The translations under genes were made by a program, and so were the position numbers. Below, piece after piece: positions 23,800 through 33,507 of a stretch of DNA of 64,000 nucleotides. The notes below the pieces were generated by a model. That model made no database searches and was not told the origin of the DNA. It saw only the letters and a list, made by a program, of their open reading frames with translations. The stretch lies in assembly GCF_002386445.1 (NCBI RefSeq), contig NZ_DGIR01000024.1:22840-86839 (forward strand), in the 5' to 3' direction. This stretch comes from Pseudomonas sp. UBA4617. GTDB lineage: Bacteria; Pseudomonadota; Gammaproteobacteria; Pseudomonadales; Pseudomonadaceae. How positions within the stretch are numbered: position 1 is the stretch's first letter; each line of letters begins with the position of its first letter.

Positions 23800-26631
23800 A
23801 TGCAAGAAAGCGTGATGCAGCGCATGTGGGAAAGCGCCCACCTTTCAGGTGGTAACGCTGCATATGTGGAAGAGCTCTATGAGCTCTACCTGCACGACCC
23901 TAACGCTGTGCCAGAAGAGTGGCGCACCTACTTCCAGAAGTTGCCCGCCGACGGCAGCACCGCTACCGATGTATCGCACTCGACAATCCGCGACCATTTC
24001 GTACTGCTGGCGAAGAACCAGCGCCGCGCCCAACCGGTATCTGCCGGGAGCGTGAGCAGTGAACACGAGAAGAAGCAGGTTGAAGTTCTGCGACTGATCC
24101 AGGCCTATCGCATGCGCGGCCATCAGGCTGCCAAGCTCGACCCGTTGGGGTTGTGGCAGCGTCCAGCGCCTGTAGACCTGTCGATCAATCACTACGGCTT
24201 GACCAATGCCGATCTTGATACGACCTTCCGTGCCGGCGACCTGTTCATCGGCAAAGAGGAGGCGAGCCTACGCGAGATCGTCGAGGCGCTCCAGAAGACA
24301 TATTGTCGCACCATTGGCGCCGAGTTCACCCACATCGTCGACTCCGAGCAGCGCAGCTGGTTCCAGCAGCGCCTGGAAAGCGTACGCGGCCGTCCGGAGT
24401 TTTCCGCCGACGTGCAGGCCCACCTGCTCGAGCGCGTGACCGCCGGTGAGGGCCTCGAGAAATACCTGGGCACCAAGTACCCGGGGACCAAGCGTTTCGG
24501 CCTCGAGGGCGGCGAAAGCCTGATCCCGATGCTGGACGAGATGATCCAGCGTTCCGGCTCCTACGGCACCAAGGAAGTCGTGATCGGCATGGCCCACCGT
24601 GGCCGCCTGAACGTCCTGGTGAACACCTTCGGCAAGAACCCGCGCGAGCTGTTCGACGAGTTCGAAGGCAAGAAGATGAACGAGCTGGGCTCCGGTGACG
24701 TGAAGTATCACCAGGGCTTCTCCTCGAACGTGATGACCCCGGGTGGCGAAGTGCACCTGGCCATGGCGTTCAACCCGTCCCACCTGGAAATCGTCTCGCC
24801 CGTGGTCGAGGGGTCGGTGCGCGCCCGTCAGGATCGCCGCAACGACACCGTTGGCGACAAGGTGCTGCCGATCTCGATTCACGGCGATGCCGCATTCGCC
24901 GGCCAGGGCGTGGTCATGGAAACCTTCCAGATGTCGCAGACCCGCGGTTTCAAGACCGGCGGCACCGTGCACATCGTGATCAACAACCAGGTCGGTTTCA
25001 CCATCAGCAACCCGCTGGATGCGCGCTCCACCGAGTACGCCACCGACGTGGCCAAGATGATCCAGGCGCCGATCCTGCACGTGAACGGCGACGACCCGGA
25101 AGCCGTGCTGTTCGTGACCCAGCTGGCCATCGACTACCGCATGCAGTTCAAGCGTGACGTGGTCATCGACCTGGTCTGCTACCGCCGTCGCGGCCACAAC
25201 GAGGCCGACGAGCCGAACGGCACCCAGCCGCTGATGTACCAGCAGATCAGCAAGCAGCGCACCACCCGTGAGCTGTACGCCGATGCACTGATCCAGGCCG
25301 GCCGCATCGATGCCGAGCGCGCCCAGGCCAAGATCGACGAGTACCGCAACGCGCTGGACAACGGCCTGCACGTGGTCAAGAGCCTGGTCAAGGAGCCGAA
25401 CCGCGAGCTGTTCGTCGACTGGCGTCCATACCTGGGCCATGCCTGGACCGCGCGTCACGACACCCGTTTCGACCTCAAGACCCTGCAGGAACTGTCGGCC
25501 AAGCTGCTGGAAATTCCGGAAGGTTTCGTGGTTCAGCGCCAGGTCGCCAAGATCTACGAAGACCGCCAGAAGATGCAGGCCGGTGGCTTGCCGATCAACT
25601 GGGGTTATGCAGAGACCATGGCTTACGCCACCCTGCAGTTCGAAGGCCACCCGATCCGCATGACCGGCCAGGACATCGGCCGTGGCACCTTCTCGCACCG
25701 TCACGCGGTGCTGCACAACCAGAAGGACGCCAGCACCTACGTACCGCTGAAGAACCTGTTCCCGGGCCAGCCGAAGTTCGAACTGTACGACTCGTTCCTG
25801 TCGGAAGAGGCGGTACTGGCCTTCGAATACGGCTACTCCACCACCACGCCGAACGCGCTGGTGATCTGGGAAGCCCAGTTCGGCGACTTCGCCAACGGTG
25901 CGCAAGTGGTGATCGACCAGTTCATCACCAGCGGCGAGCACAAGTGGGGCCGCCTGTGCGGTCTGACCATGCTGCTGCCACATGGTTATGAAGGGCAGGG
26001 CCCGGAGCACTCCTCCGCGCGCCTGGAGCGTTACCTGCAGCTGTGCGCCGAGCACAACATCCAGGTCTGCGTACCGACCACCCCGGCCCAGATCTACCAC
26101 CTGCTGCGTCGCCAGGTCATCCGTCCGCTGCGCAAGCCGCTGATCGTCCTGACGCCGAAGTCGCTGCTGCGCCACAAGCTGGCCGTGTCGACCCTCGAGG
26201 ACCTGGCAGAAGGTTCGTTCCAGACCGTGATCCCGGAAATCGACAGCCTCGATCCGGCCAAGGTCGAACGCCTGATCCTGTGCGGTGGCAAGGTTTACTA
26301 CGACCTGCTGGAAAAGCGCCGTGCCGAAGGCCGCGAAGACATCGCCATCGTGCGTATCGAGCAGCTGTATCCGTTCCCGGAAGACGACCTGGTCGAAATC
26401 CTGGCGCCTTACACCAACCTCAAGCATGCGGTCTGGTGTCAGGAAGAGCCGATGAACCAGGGCGCCTGGTACAGCAGCCAGCACCACATGCGCCGTATCC
26501 TGGGCCGCCACAACAAGGCACTGGTCCTGGAATACGCCGGCCGCGACGCTTCCGCCGCGCCAGCCTGTGGTTACGCTTCGAAGCACGCCGAACAGCAGGA
26601 AAAACTGCTGCAAGACGCCTTCACTGTCTAA
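23800..26631 (+). CDS. sucA: 2-oxoglutarate dehydrogenase E1 component
   Basis: The thiamine-diphosphate decarboxylase of the 2-oxoglutarate dehydrogenase complex, making succinyl groups for SucB. 943 residues, full length. Visible marks: the N-terminal E2-binding stretch (SAHLSGGNAAYVEELYELYL), the active-site MAHRGRLNVLVN, the cofactor motif HGDAAFAGQGVV with NNQVGFT, and HNEADEPNGTQPLMY. GAGGGTGACC precedes the ATG. It starts the sucAB-lpdG part of the operon, after a structured gap. Confidence 0.97.
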   Translation: MQESVMQRMWESAHLSGGNAAYVEELYELYLHDPNAVPEEWRTYFQKLPADGSTATDVSHSTIRDHFVLLAKNQRRAQPVSAGSVSSEHEKKQVEVLRLIQAYRMRGHQAAKLDPLGLWQRPAPVDLSINHYGLTNADLDTTFRAGDLFIGKEEASLREIVEALQKTYCRTIGAEFTHIVDSEQRSWFQQRLESVRGRPEFSADVQAHLLERVTAGEGLEKYLGTKYPGTKRFGLEGGESLIPMLDEMIQRSGSYGTKEVVIGMAHRGRLNVLVNTFGKNPRELFDEFEGKKMNELGSGDVKYHQGFSSNVMTPGGEVHLAMAFNPSHLEIVSPVVEGSVRARQDRRNDTVGDKVLPISIHGDAAFAGQGVVMETFQMSQTRGFKTGGTVHIVINNQVGFTISNPLDARSTEYATDVAKMIQAPILHVNGDDPEAVLFVTQLAIDYRMQFKRDVVIDLVCYRRRGHNEADEPNGTQPLMYQQISKQRTTRELYADALIQAGRIDAERAQAKIDEYRNALDNGLHVVKSLVKEPNRELFVDWRPYLGHAWTARHDTRFDLKTLQELSAKLLEIPEGFVVQRQVAKIYEDRQKMQAGGLPINWGYAETMAYATLQFEGHPIRMTGQDIGRGTFSHRHAVLHNQKDASTYVPLKNLFPGQPKFELYDSFLSEEAVLAFEYGYSTTTPNALVIWEAQFGDFANGAQVVIDQFITSGEHKWGRLCGLTMLLPHGYEGQGPEHSSARLERYLQLCAEHNIQVCVPTTPAQIYHLLRRQVIRPLRKPLIVLTPKSLLRHKLAVSTLEDLAEGSFQTVIPEIDSLDPAKVERLILCGGKVYYDLLEKRRAEGREDIAIVRIEQLYPFPEDDLVEILAPYTNLKHAVWCQEEPMNQGAWYSSQHHMRRILGRHNKALVLEYAGRDASAAPACGYASKHAEQQEKLLQDAFTV

Positions 26632-26673
26632 CGCCTTCGCGCACCTGAAACCGAATTTAAGGAAACACTGATA

Positions 26674-27888
26674 ATGGCTATCGAGATCAAAGCCCCAACC
26701 TTCCCGGAATCGGTTGCCGATGGCACCGTTGCCACCTGGCACAAGCAGCCGGGCGACGCCGTCAAGCGTGACGAGCTGATCGTCGACATCGAGACCGACA
26801 AGGTCGTCCTGGAAGTACTGGCTACCGCCGACGGCGTACTGGGCGCCATCGTCAAGGGCGAGGGCGACACCGTCCTGTCCGACGAAGTGCTGGGTTCGAT
26901 CGTTGAAGGCGGTGCTGCCGCCGCTGCTCCAGCCGCCGCCCCGGCCGCTGCTGCTCCGGCTGCCGCTGCTGCCGACGCTGGCGAAGAAGACCCGGTTGCC
27001 GCCCCGGCCGCGCGCAAGCTGGCTGAAGAAAACGGCATCGACCTGGCCAGCGTTGCCGGCACTGGCAAAGGTGGTCGCATCACCAAGGAAGACGTCGTCG
27101 CTGCCGTCGCCAACAAGAAGTCGGCCCCGGCCCCGGCGGCCAAGCCGGCTGCCGCTGCTGCCCCGGTTGTGGTGGCCGCTGGCGACCGCACCGAGAAGCG
27201 CGTGCCGATGACCCGCCTGCGTGCCAAGATCGCCGAGCGTCTGGTCGAAGCCCAGTCGAGCATGGCCATGCTGACCACCTTCAACGAAGTCGACATGACC
27301 GAAGTCATGGCCCTGCGTTCGAAGTACAAGGACCTGTTCGAGAAGACCCACAACGGCGTACGCCTGGGCTTCATGTCGTTCTTCGTCAAGGCCGCTACCG
27401 AAGCCCTGAAGCGCTTCCCGGCTGTGAACGCCTCGATCGATGGCAATGACATCGTCTACCATGGCTACGCCGATGTCGGTGTTGCCGTGTCCAGCGACCG
27501 TGGCCTGGTGGTACCGGTACTGCGTAACGCCGAGTCGATGAGCCTGGCGGAAATCGAGAACGGCATCGCCACCTTCGGCAAGAAGGCCCGTGACGGCAAG
27601 CTGGCCATCGAAGAAATGACCGGCGGCACCTTCACCATCACCAACGGTGGTACCTTCGGCTCGATGATGTCGACCCCGATCGTCAACCCGCCGCAGGCCG
27701 CCATCCTCGGCATGCACAACATCATCCAGCGCCCGATGGCCATCAATGGCCAGGTCGTGATTCGCCCGATGATGTACCTGGCGCTGTCGTACGATCACCG
27801 CCTGATCGACGGCAAGGAAGCGGTAACCTTCTTGGTCACCATCAAGAACCTGCTGGAAGACCCGTCTCGCCTGCTGCTGGACATCTAA
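26674..27888 (+). CDS. sucB: Dihydrolipoyl succinyltransferase (E2) of 2-oxoglutarate dehydrogenase
   Basis: 404 residues. The lipoyl domain carries its lysine in [12 protein letters not shown] (residues 38-49). An Ala/Pro linker leads to the E1/E3-binding domain ([20 protein letters not shown]), then a second Ala/Pro linker and the catalytic domain ending in the active-site motif [14 protein letters not shown], with the His and Asp of HxxxDG. It transfers succinyl to CoA and forms the core of the complex. AAGGAAA lies upstream of the ATG. Confidence 0.97.
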
Positions 27889-27894
27889 TCGCGC

Positions 27895-27955
27895 AGCTGC
27901 AAGCGGCAAGCGCCAGGCTTCAGCTTGAAGCCTGTCGGTCTTGCGGCTTGCAGCT
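27895..27955. repeat. Imperfect palindromic repeat between sucB and lpdG
   Basis: An outer 16-bp inverted repeat (27895-27910 with 27940-27955, one mismatch) encloses an inner 9-bp stem CAGGCTTCA/TGAAGCCTG (27914-27922 with 27926-27934). The AGCTGCAAGC/GCTTGCAGCT words are characteristic of a dispersed Pseudomonas palindromic repeat. As RNA it could protect or partly terminate the sucAB message. Confidence 0.7.
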
Positions 27956-27985
27956 TGTCGCTTGAAGCTAAAAAAGGAATCTTTT

Positions 27986-29422
27986 ATGACCCAGAAATTC
28001 GACGTAGTGGTGATTGGTGCAGGTCCTGGCGGCTATGTGGCTGCCATCAAGGCCGCACAGCTTGGTCTGAAGACTGCCTGTATCGAAAAATACACCGACG
28101 CCGAGGGTAAGCTGGCCCTGGGCGGCACCTGCCTGAACGTGGGTTGCATTCCTTCCAAGGCGCTGCTGGACAGCTCCTGGAAATACAAGGAAGCCAAAGA
28201 GAGCTTCAACGTCCACGGCATCTCCACTGGCGAAGTGAAGATGGACGTCGCCGCGATGGTTGGCCGCAAGGCTGGCATCGTCAAGAACCTGACCGGTGGC
28301 GTTGCCACCCTGTTCAAGGCCAACGGCGTCACCTCGATCCAGGGCCACGGCAAGCTGCTGGCGGGCAAGAAGGTCGAAGTCACCAAGGCTGATGGCACCA
28401 CCGAAGTCATCGAAGCCGAGAACGTGATCCTGGCTTCCGGCTCGCGCCCGATCGACATTCCGCCGGCTCCGGTCGACCAGAACGTCATCGTCGACTCCAC
28501 CGGCGCCCTGGAATTCCAGGCCGTGCCGAAGCGCCTGGGCGTTATCGGTGCTGGCGTGATCGGCCTCGAGCTGGGCTCGGTATGGGCTCGCCTGGGCGCC
28601 GAAGTCACCGTCCTGGAAGCCCTGGACACCTTCCTGATGGCTGCCGACACCGCCGTGTCGAAAGAGGCCCAGAAGACCCTGACCAAGCAAGGCCTGGACA
28701 TCAAGCTGGGTGCACGGGTCACCGGTTCGAAAGTCAACGGCAACGAAGTTGAAGTGACCTACACCGACGCCAACGGCGAGCAGAAGATCACCTTCGACAA
28801 GCTGATCGTCGCGGTCGGCCGTCGCCCGGTGACCACCGACCTGCTGGCTGCCGACAGCGGCGTGACCATCGACGAGCGTGGCTACATCTTCGTCGACGAC
28901 TATTGCGCCACCAGCGTACCGGGCGTCTACGCCATCGGCGACGTGGTACGCGGCATGATGCTGGCTCACAAGGCCTCGGAAGAGGGCATCATGGTGGTCG
29001 AGCGCATCAAGGGTCACAAGGCCCAGATGAACTATGACCTGATCCCGTCGGTCATCTATACCCACCCGGAAATCGCGTGGGTCGGCAAGACCGAACAGGC
29101 CTTGAAGGCCGAGGGCGTTGAGGTTAACGTGGGCACCTTCCCGTTCGCGGCCAGCGGCCGTGCGATGGCTGCCAACGACACCGGTGGTTTCGTCAAGGTC
29201 ATCGCCGATGCCAAGACCGACCGCGTACTGGGTGTACACGTGATTGGCCCATCGGCTGCCGAACTGGTGCAGCAAGGCGCAATCGCAATGGAATTCGGCA
29301 CCAGTGCCGAGGATCTGGGCATGATGGTCTTCAGCCATCCGACCCTGTCCGAAGCGTTGCATGAAGCAGCGCTGGCTGTGAATGGCGGCGCCATTCACGT
29401 GGCCAACCGTAAGAAGCGTTAA
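27986..29422 (+). CDS. lpdG: Dihydrolipoyl dehydrogenase (E3), LPD-Glc type
   Basis: Reoxidises the dihydrolipoyl groups of SucB with NAD+, and is shared with other lipoyl systems. 478 residues from the ATG at 27986, with AAGGA upstream. FAD motif VVVIGAGPGGYVAAIKAAQ, redox disulfide in GGTCLNVGCIPSK, NAD motif VIGAGVIGLELGSVWARLG, and the catalytic His-Glu in HPTLSEALHEAAL. Its place after sucB marks it as the glucose/TCA form (LPD-Glc). Confidence 0.95.
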   Translation: MTQKFDVVVIGAGPGGYVAAIKAAQLGLKTACIEKYTDAEGKLALGGTCLNVGCIPSKALLDSSWKYKEAKESFNVHGISTGEVKMDVAAMVGRKAGIVKNLTGGVATLFKANGVTSIQGHGKLLAGKKVEVTKADGTTEVIEAENVILASGSRPIDIPPAPVDQNVIVDSTGALEFQAVPKRLGVIGAGVIGLELGSVWARLGAEVTVLEALDTFLMAADTAVSKEAQKTLTKQGLDIKLGARVTGSKVNGNEVEVTYTDANGEQKITFDKLIVAVGRRPVTTDLLAADSGVTIDERGYIFVDDYCATSVPGVYAIGDVVRGMMLAHKASEEGIMVVERIKGHKAQMNYDLIPSVIYTHPEIAWVGKTEQALKAEGVEVNVGTFPFAASGRAMAANDTGGFVKVIADAKTDRVLGVHVIGPSAAELVQQGAIAMEFGTSAEDLGMMVFSHPTLSEALHEAALAVNGGAIHVANRKKR

Positions 29423-29433
29423 TTATAAGAAAC

Positions 29434-29594
29434 CACGGCGGGCTGCCCGTCGTGAGTCTTGCGTGCATGACTCACCGCGGAAAGTCCGCCGGACCGGATC
29501 ACACGGGAAAACCCGGGGTCAACGGTCACAGGTGGTGCGGCGCCAGTAATGGCGCAGCGCCGAAGCGCAGTACCTAACGAAGACGGTAAAAAGC
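29434..29594 (+). ncRNA. Structured leader of sucC (candidate sucC RNA motif)
   Basis: The 172-base gap holds several short stems: CACG-CGGG/CCCG-CGTG (29434-29442 with 29446-29454), GAGTC/GACTC (29454-29458 with 29469-29473), CGGG/CCCG with an AAAA loop (29504-29515) closed by GACC/GGTC, and GCGCC/GGCGC (29540-29544 with 29551-29555). A conserved sucC RNA motif has been reported in Pseudomonas at this position. Match to the consensus was not tested. Confidence 0.5.
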
Positions 29595-30761
29595 ATGAAT
29601 CTTCACGAGTATCAGGGTAAGCAGCTGTTCGCTGAATACGGCCTGCCAGTTTCCAAGGGTTTCGCTGTCGATACCCCTGAGCAAGCTGCAGAAGCCTGCG
29701 ACAAGATCGGCGGGAACGAGTGGGTGGTAAAAGCCCAGGTTCACGCGGGTGGTCGCGGCAAGGCGGGCGGCGTCAAGCTGGTTCGCAGCAAAGAAGACGC
29801 CAAGGCGTTCGCTGCACAGTGGTTGGGCAAGAATCTGGTTACCTACCAGACCGATGCCAACGGTCAACCCGTCTCCAAGATTCTGGTCGAATCCTGCACT
29901 GACATCGCCAAAGAGCTGTACCTGGGCGCTGTAGTCGATCGTTCGAGCCGCCGTATCGTGTTCATGGCCTCCACCGAAGGTGGCGTGGACATCGAGAAAG
30001 TAGCTCACGAAACCCCCGAAAAGATCCTCAAGGCCACTATCGATCCGCTGGTCGGCGCGCAGCCGTTCCAGGGCCGTGAACTGGCGTTCCAGCTGGGCCT
30101 GGAAGGCAAGCAGGTTCAACAGTTCGCCAAGATCTTCGTTGGCCTGGCCAAGCTGTTCAAGGACCACGACCTGGCGCTGCTGGAAGTGAACCCGCTGGTG
30201 ATCAAGGCCGACGGCGACCTGCACTGCCTCGATGCCAAGATCAACATCGACGCCAACGCCATGTACCGTCAGCCGAAGCTGAAAACCTTCCACGACCCGT
30301 CGCAGGACGACGCCCGTGAAGCCCACGCTGCCAAGTTCGAACTGAACTACGTTGCCCTCGAAGGCAACATCGGCTGCATGGTCAACGGTGCCGGTCTGGC
30401 CATGGGCACCATGGATATCGTCAACCTGCACGGCGGCAAGCCAGCCAACTTCCTCGACGTGGGTGGTGGTGCTACCAAGGAGCGCGTTACCGAAGCGTTC
30501 AAGATCATTCTGTCCGACAGCAATGTCGCGGCCGTTCTGGTCAACATCTTCGGCGGCATCGTTCGTTGCGACATGATTGCCGAAGGCATCATTGGTGCAG
30601 TGAAAGAAGTCGGCGTCAAGGTTCCGGTTGTCGTGCGCCTTGAAGGCAACAACGCCGAACTGGGCGCTAAAGTACTGGCAGAAAGCGGTTTGAACATCAT
30701 TGCGGCAACCAGCCTGACCGACGCTGCTCAACAAGTTGTCAAAGCTGCGGAGGGCAAGTAA
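29595..30761 (+). CDS. sucC: Succinyl-CoA synthetase beta subunit
   Basis: Binds nucleotide through an ATP-grasp fold and works with SucD to convert succinyl-CoA to succinate with NTP formation. 388 residues, opening [37 protein letters not shown] and the Mg-binding [13 protein letters not shown] are the family marks, and [18 protein letters not shown] is the C-terminal subunit-interface motif. Its TAA shares one base with the sucD ATG. Confidence 0.97.
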
Positions 30762-31645
30762 TGAGCGTCCTGATCAATAAAGACACCAAGGTCATCTGCC
30801 AGGGCTTCACCGGCTCGCAGGGTACTTTCCACTCCGAACAGGCCATCGCCTACGGCACCAAGATGGTCGGCGGCGTAACCCCAGGCAAGGGCGGCACCAC
30901 CCACCTGGGCCTGCCGGTGTTCAACACCGTGAAGGAAGCCGTGGAGGCCACCGGCGCTGACGCTTCGGTCATCTACGTTCCGGCTCCGTTCTGCAAGGAC
31001 TCGATCCTGGAAGCGGCCTTCGGCGGCATCAAGCTGATCGTCTGCATCACCGAAGGCATCCCTACCCTGGACATGCTGGATGCCAAGGTCAAGTGCGACG
31101 AGCTGGGCGTGACCCTGATCGGCCCTAACTGCCCAGGCGTCATCACCCCGGGCGAGTGCAAGATCGGCATCATGCCTGGCCACATCCACCTGCCAGGCAA
31201 GGTCGGTATCGTTTCGCGTTCCGGTACCCTGACCTACGAAGCGGTCAAGCAGACCACCGACGCCGGCTTCGGCCAGTCGACCTGCGTAGGTATCGGTGGC
31301 GACCCGATCCCTGGCTCCAACTTCATCGACATCCTGAAGCTGTTCCAGGAAGACCCGAAGACCGAAGCGATCGTCATGATCGGTGAGATCGGCGGTTCGG
31401 CTGAAGAAGAAGCTGCGGCCTACATCAAGGCCAACGTCACCAAGCCTGTAGTTTCCTACATCGCTGGTGTTACCGCTCCGGCGGGCAAGCGCATGGGCCA
31501 CGCTGGCGCCATCATCTCCGGCGGCAAGGGTACAGCAGACGAGAAGTTCGCTGCCCTGCAGGACGCTGGTGTGAAGACCGTGCGTTCCCTGGCTGACATC
31601 GGCAAGGCCCTGGCCGAGCTGACTGGCTGGGAAGTCAAGAAGTAA
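30761..31645 (+). CDS. sucD: Succinyl-CoA synthetase alpha subunit
   Basis: Holds the CoA-binding Rossmann domain and the phosphorylated histidine. 294 residues. CoA site near VICQGFTGSQGTFHSEQAI; ligase signature SRSGTLTYEAV and GIGGDPIPGSNFID; the phospho-His is in MGHAGAIISGGKGTADEKF. Last gene of the block, with a strong terminator 24 bases after the stop. Confidence 0.97.
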   Translation: MSVLINKDTKVICQGFTGSQGTFHSEQAIAYGTKMVGGVTPGKGGTTHLGLPVFNTVKEAVEATGADASVIYVPAPFCKDSILEAAFGGIKLIVCITEGIPTLDMLDAKVKCDELGVTLIGPNCPGVITPGECKIGIMPGHIHLPGKVGIVSRSGTLTYEAVKQTTDAGFGQSTCVGIGGDPIPGSNFIDILKLFQEDPKTEAIVMIGEIGGSAEEEAAAYIKANVTKPVVSYIAGVTAPAGKRMGHAGAIISGGKGTADEKFAALQDAGVKTVRSLADIGKALAELTGWEVKK

Positions 31646-31668
31646 TACCGCTGCACCCCCCACGCGCA

Positions 31669-31694
31669 CAAAGGCCACCTTCGGGTGGCCTTTG
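31669..31694 (+). terminator. Intrinsic terminator of the sdh-suc block
   Basis: 11-bp stem CAAAGGCCACC / GGTGGCCTTTG capped by a TTCG tetraloop. Confidence 0.88.
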
Positions 31695-32012
31695 TCGTTT
31701 GCGGGGCACCGTAATATGGATTTTCGATTGGTTTCATAGGTTTTTTCGTACAGACCAAGGTTTCAAACCGAGGATAATCGTCACTGTCCACGGCCGCACA
31801 GGCGACAAACACATACGCACATCGGACAAGCAGCACTGTGCCAGTGCGTTTAAGTGACAAAACAGTTACCCTACGCGCTCACTCTGTGCCCGTCCCCCAA
31901 AAGGGAACGACACGCTAAACGGGTCTGGCTTATCAAGCCGGGCAGCATTTCCCCCAACCCATGGGGAAATCCCTTCTCGAATCCCGATTTCAGCAGTGTG
32001 GTACTACCTTAA
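31695..32012 (+). other. Upstream region of the branched-chain amino acid carrier gene
   Basis: 318 bases without a credible gene. It is AT-richer than its surroundings in the first half, as expected for promoter DNA. Near the gene it holds GGCTTATCAAGCC and, at 31947-31970, an 8-bp hairpin ATTTCCCC/GGGGAAAT followed by CCCTTCTC. The hairpin lies 43 bases before the start codon and could be a leader structure. Confidence 0.4.
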
Positions 32013-33326
32013 ATGAAAGTTTTGAAAGGCCAGGACATCCTGGCGCTTGGCTTTATGACGTTTGCGCTTTTCGTGGGCGCGGGCAATATCATCTTCCCGC
32101 CTATCGTCGGCCTGCAGTCTGGCCCGCACGTGTGGATGGCCGCCCTGGGCTTCCTGGTTACCGCCGTGGGCCTGCCGGTCATCACCGTGGTCGCCCTGGC
32201 CAAGGTCGGCGGCGGCATGGATGCCTTGAGCAGCCCGATCGGCAAGTTCTTCGGCGGCCTGCTGGCGGCTGTGTGCTACCTGTCGGTCGGCCCGCTGTTC
32301 GCCACCCCGCGCACCGCGACCGTGTCGTTCGAAGTGGGTGTGGCACCGCTGACCGGTGAAAGCCCGTTGGCGCTGTTCATTTACAGCCTGGTGTACTTCC
32401 TCGTGGTGCTGGCGGTGTCCATGTACCCGGGCAAGTTGCTCGATACCGTGGGCCGCTTCCTGGCGCCGTTGAAGATCATCGCCCTGGCGGTGCTGGGCAT
32501 CGCCGCCTTCGCACTGCCCGCCGGCACCATGGGTGAAGCGCAGCCGGCCTATGCTGCCGCGGCCTTCTCCAAGGGCTTCTCCGATGGCTACCTGACCATG
32601 GACACCCTGGGTGCGCTGGTATTCGGTATCGTCATCGTCAATGCCATTCGCTCGCGCGGTGTCGAGTCGCCGAAGCTGATCACCCGCTATGCCATCATCG
32701 CGGGCCTGATCGCCGGTGTCGGCCTGGCCCTGGTGTATGTAAGCCTGTTCCGCCTGGGCGCTGGCAGCCACGAGATCGCGGCGGGTGCCACCAATGGCGC
32801 GGCGGTGCTGCATGCCTATGTGCAGCACACCTTCGGCTCGCTGGGCAGCGGCTTCCTCGCCGTGCTGATCGCGCTGGCGTGTCTGGTCACCGCTGTCGGC
32901 CTGACCTGTGCCTGCGCCGAGTACTTCAGCCAGATCCTGCCGCTGTCGTACCGTGCCTTGGTAGTGATTCTGGCGGGCTTCTCGCTGCTGATTTCCAACC
33001 TTGGCCTGACCAAGCTGATCATGTTCTCGGTCCCGGTGCTCACCGCGATCTATCCCCCCTGCATCGTGGTGGTCGGCCTGAGTTTCGTGAAGGACCTGTG
33101 GAACTCGCCAACCCGCATCCTGGCACCGGTGATGCTGGTGTCGCTGCTGTTCGGCATGGTCGATGCCATAAAGGGCAGCAGCGTTGCCCACGTGTTGCCG
33201 GACTTCCTGGCACACCTGCCGCTGAGCGACCAGGGCCTGGCCTGGCTGGTGCCTTCGGTGGTGACCCTGGTGGGCGCAGTGGCCTGCGACCGCCTGCTGG
33301 GCAAGCCACGCGAAGCGTTGGCTTGA
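32013..33326 (+). CDS. brnQ: Branched-chain amino acid carrier (LIVCS family)
   Basis: A 437-residue, 12-helix Na+/H+-coupled carrier for leucine, isoleucine and valine. It opens with the strongly conserved helix DILALGFMTFALFVGAGNII followed by FPPIVGLQSG; the VGPLFATPRTATVSFEVG loop is the second family mark. In P. aeruginosa the related genes are named braB and braZ. A monocistronic gene with its own terminator; the ribosome site is weak. Confidence 0.92.
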   Translation: MKVLKGQDILALGFMTFALFVGAGNIIFPPIVGLQSGPHVWMAALGFLVTAVGLPVITVVALAKVGGGMDALSSPIGKFFGGLLAAVCYLSVGPLFATPRTATVSFEVGVAPLTGESPLALFIYSLVYFLVVLAVSMYPGKLLDTVGRFLAPLKIIALAVLGIAAFALPAGTMGEAQPAYAAAAFSKGFSDGYLTMDTLGALVFGIVIVNAIRSRGVESPKLITRYAIIAGLIAGVGLALVYVSLFRLGAGSHEIAAGATNGAAVLHAYVQHTFGSLGSGFLAVLIALACLVTAVGLTCACAEYFSQILPLSYRALVVILAGFSLLISNLGLTKLIMFSVPVLTAIYPPCIVVVGLSFVKDLWNSPTRILAPVMLVSLLFGMVDAIKGSSVAHVLPDFLAHLPLSDQGLAWLVPSVVTLVGAVACDRLLGKPREALA

Positions 33327-33392
33327 CAGTCGAAGCCTGAGGCGGCACTGGCCACAAGCCATAAGGTGCTCGCCTAAGGTGGAAACCCCAAG

Positions 33393-33425
33393 CCCCGTAT
33401 CCGTGAGGATGCGGGGTTTTTTTTG
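33393..33425 (+). terminator. Intrinsic terminator after brnQ
   Basis: CCCCGTATCC / GGATGCGGGG stem (one G-T pair) with a GTGA loop and eight T. Confidence 0.93.
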
Positions 33426-33507
33426 GCGTCAGTGTGCCTTTCCTTGCTTGCCAGCGTCGAAATCCGGTCCCTATCCTTCAGGTATCTGGCCCTCTCGGGA
33501 ACCCTGC

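Noticed and set aside
24268..27909. A very long minus-strand open frame (over 1200 codons) opposite sucA and sucB
   Set aside because: It lies wholly antisense to two certain genes; stop-free antisense frames are common in GC-rich DNA with strong third-base bias. The product is low-complexity (G, V, D, H, Q) and has no domain.
29460..29520. RNase P-like word (GGAAAGTCCGCCGGAC) upstream of sucC
   Set aside because: Only a short resemblance; the rest of the RNase P RNA core is missing and the gap is far too short.
32004..33362. A 452-codon frame antisense to brnQ
   Set aside because: Product dominated by H, Q, R and G; typical shadow frame.
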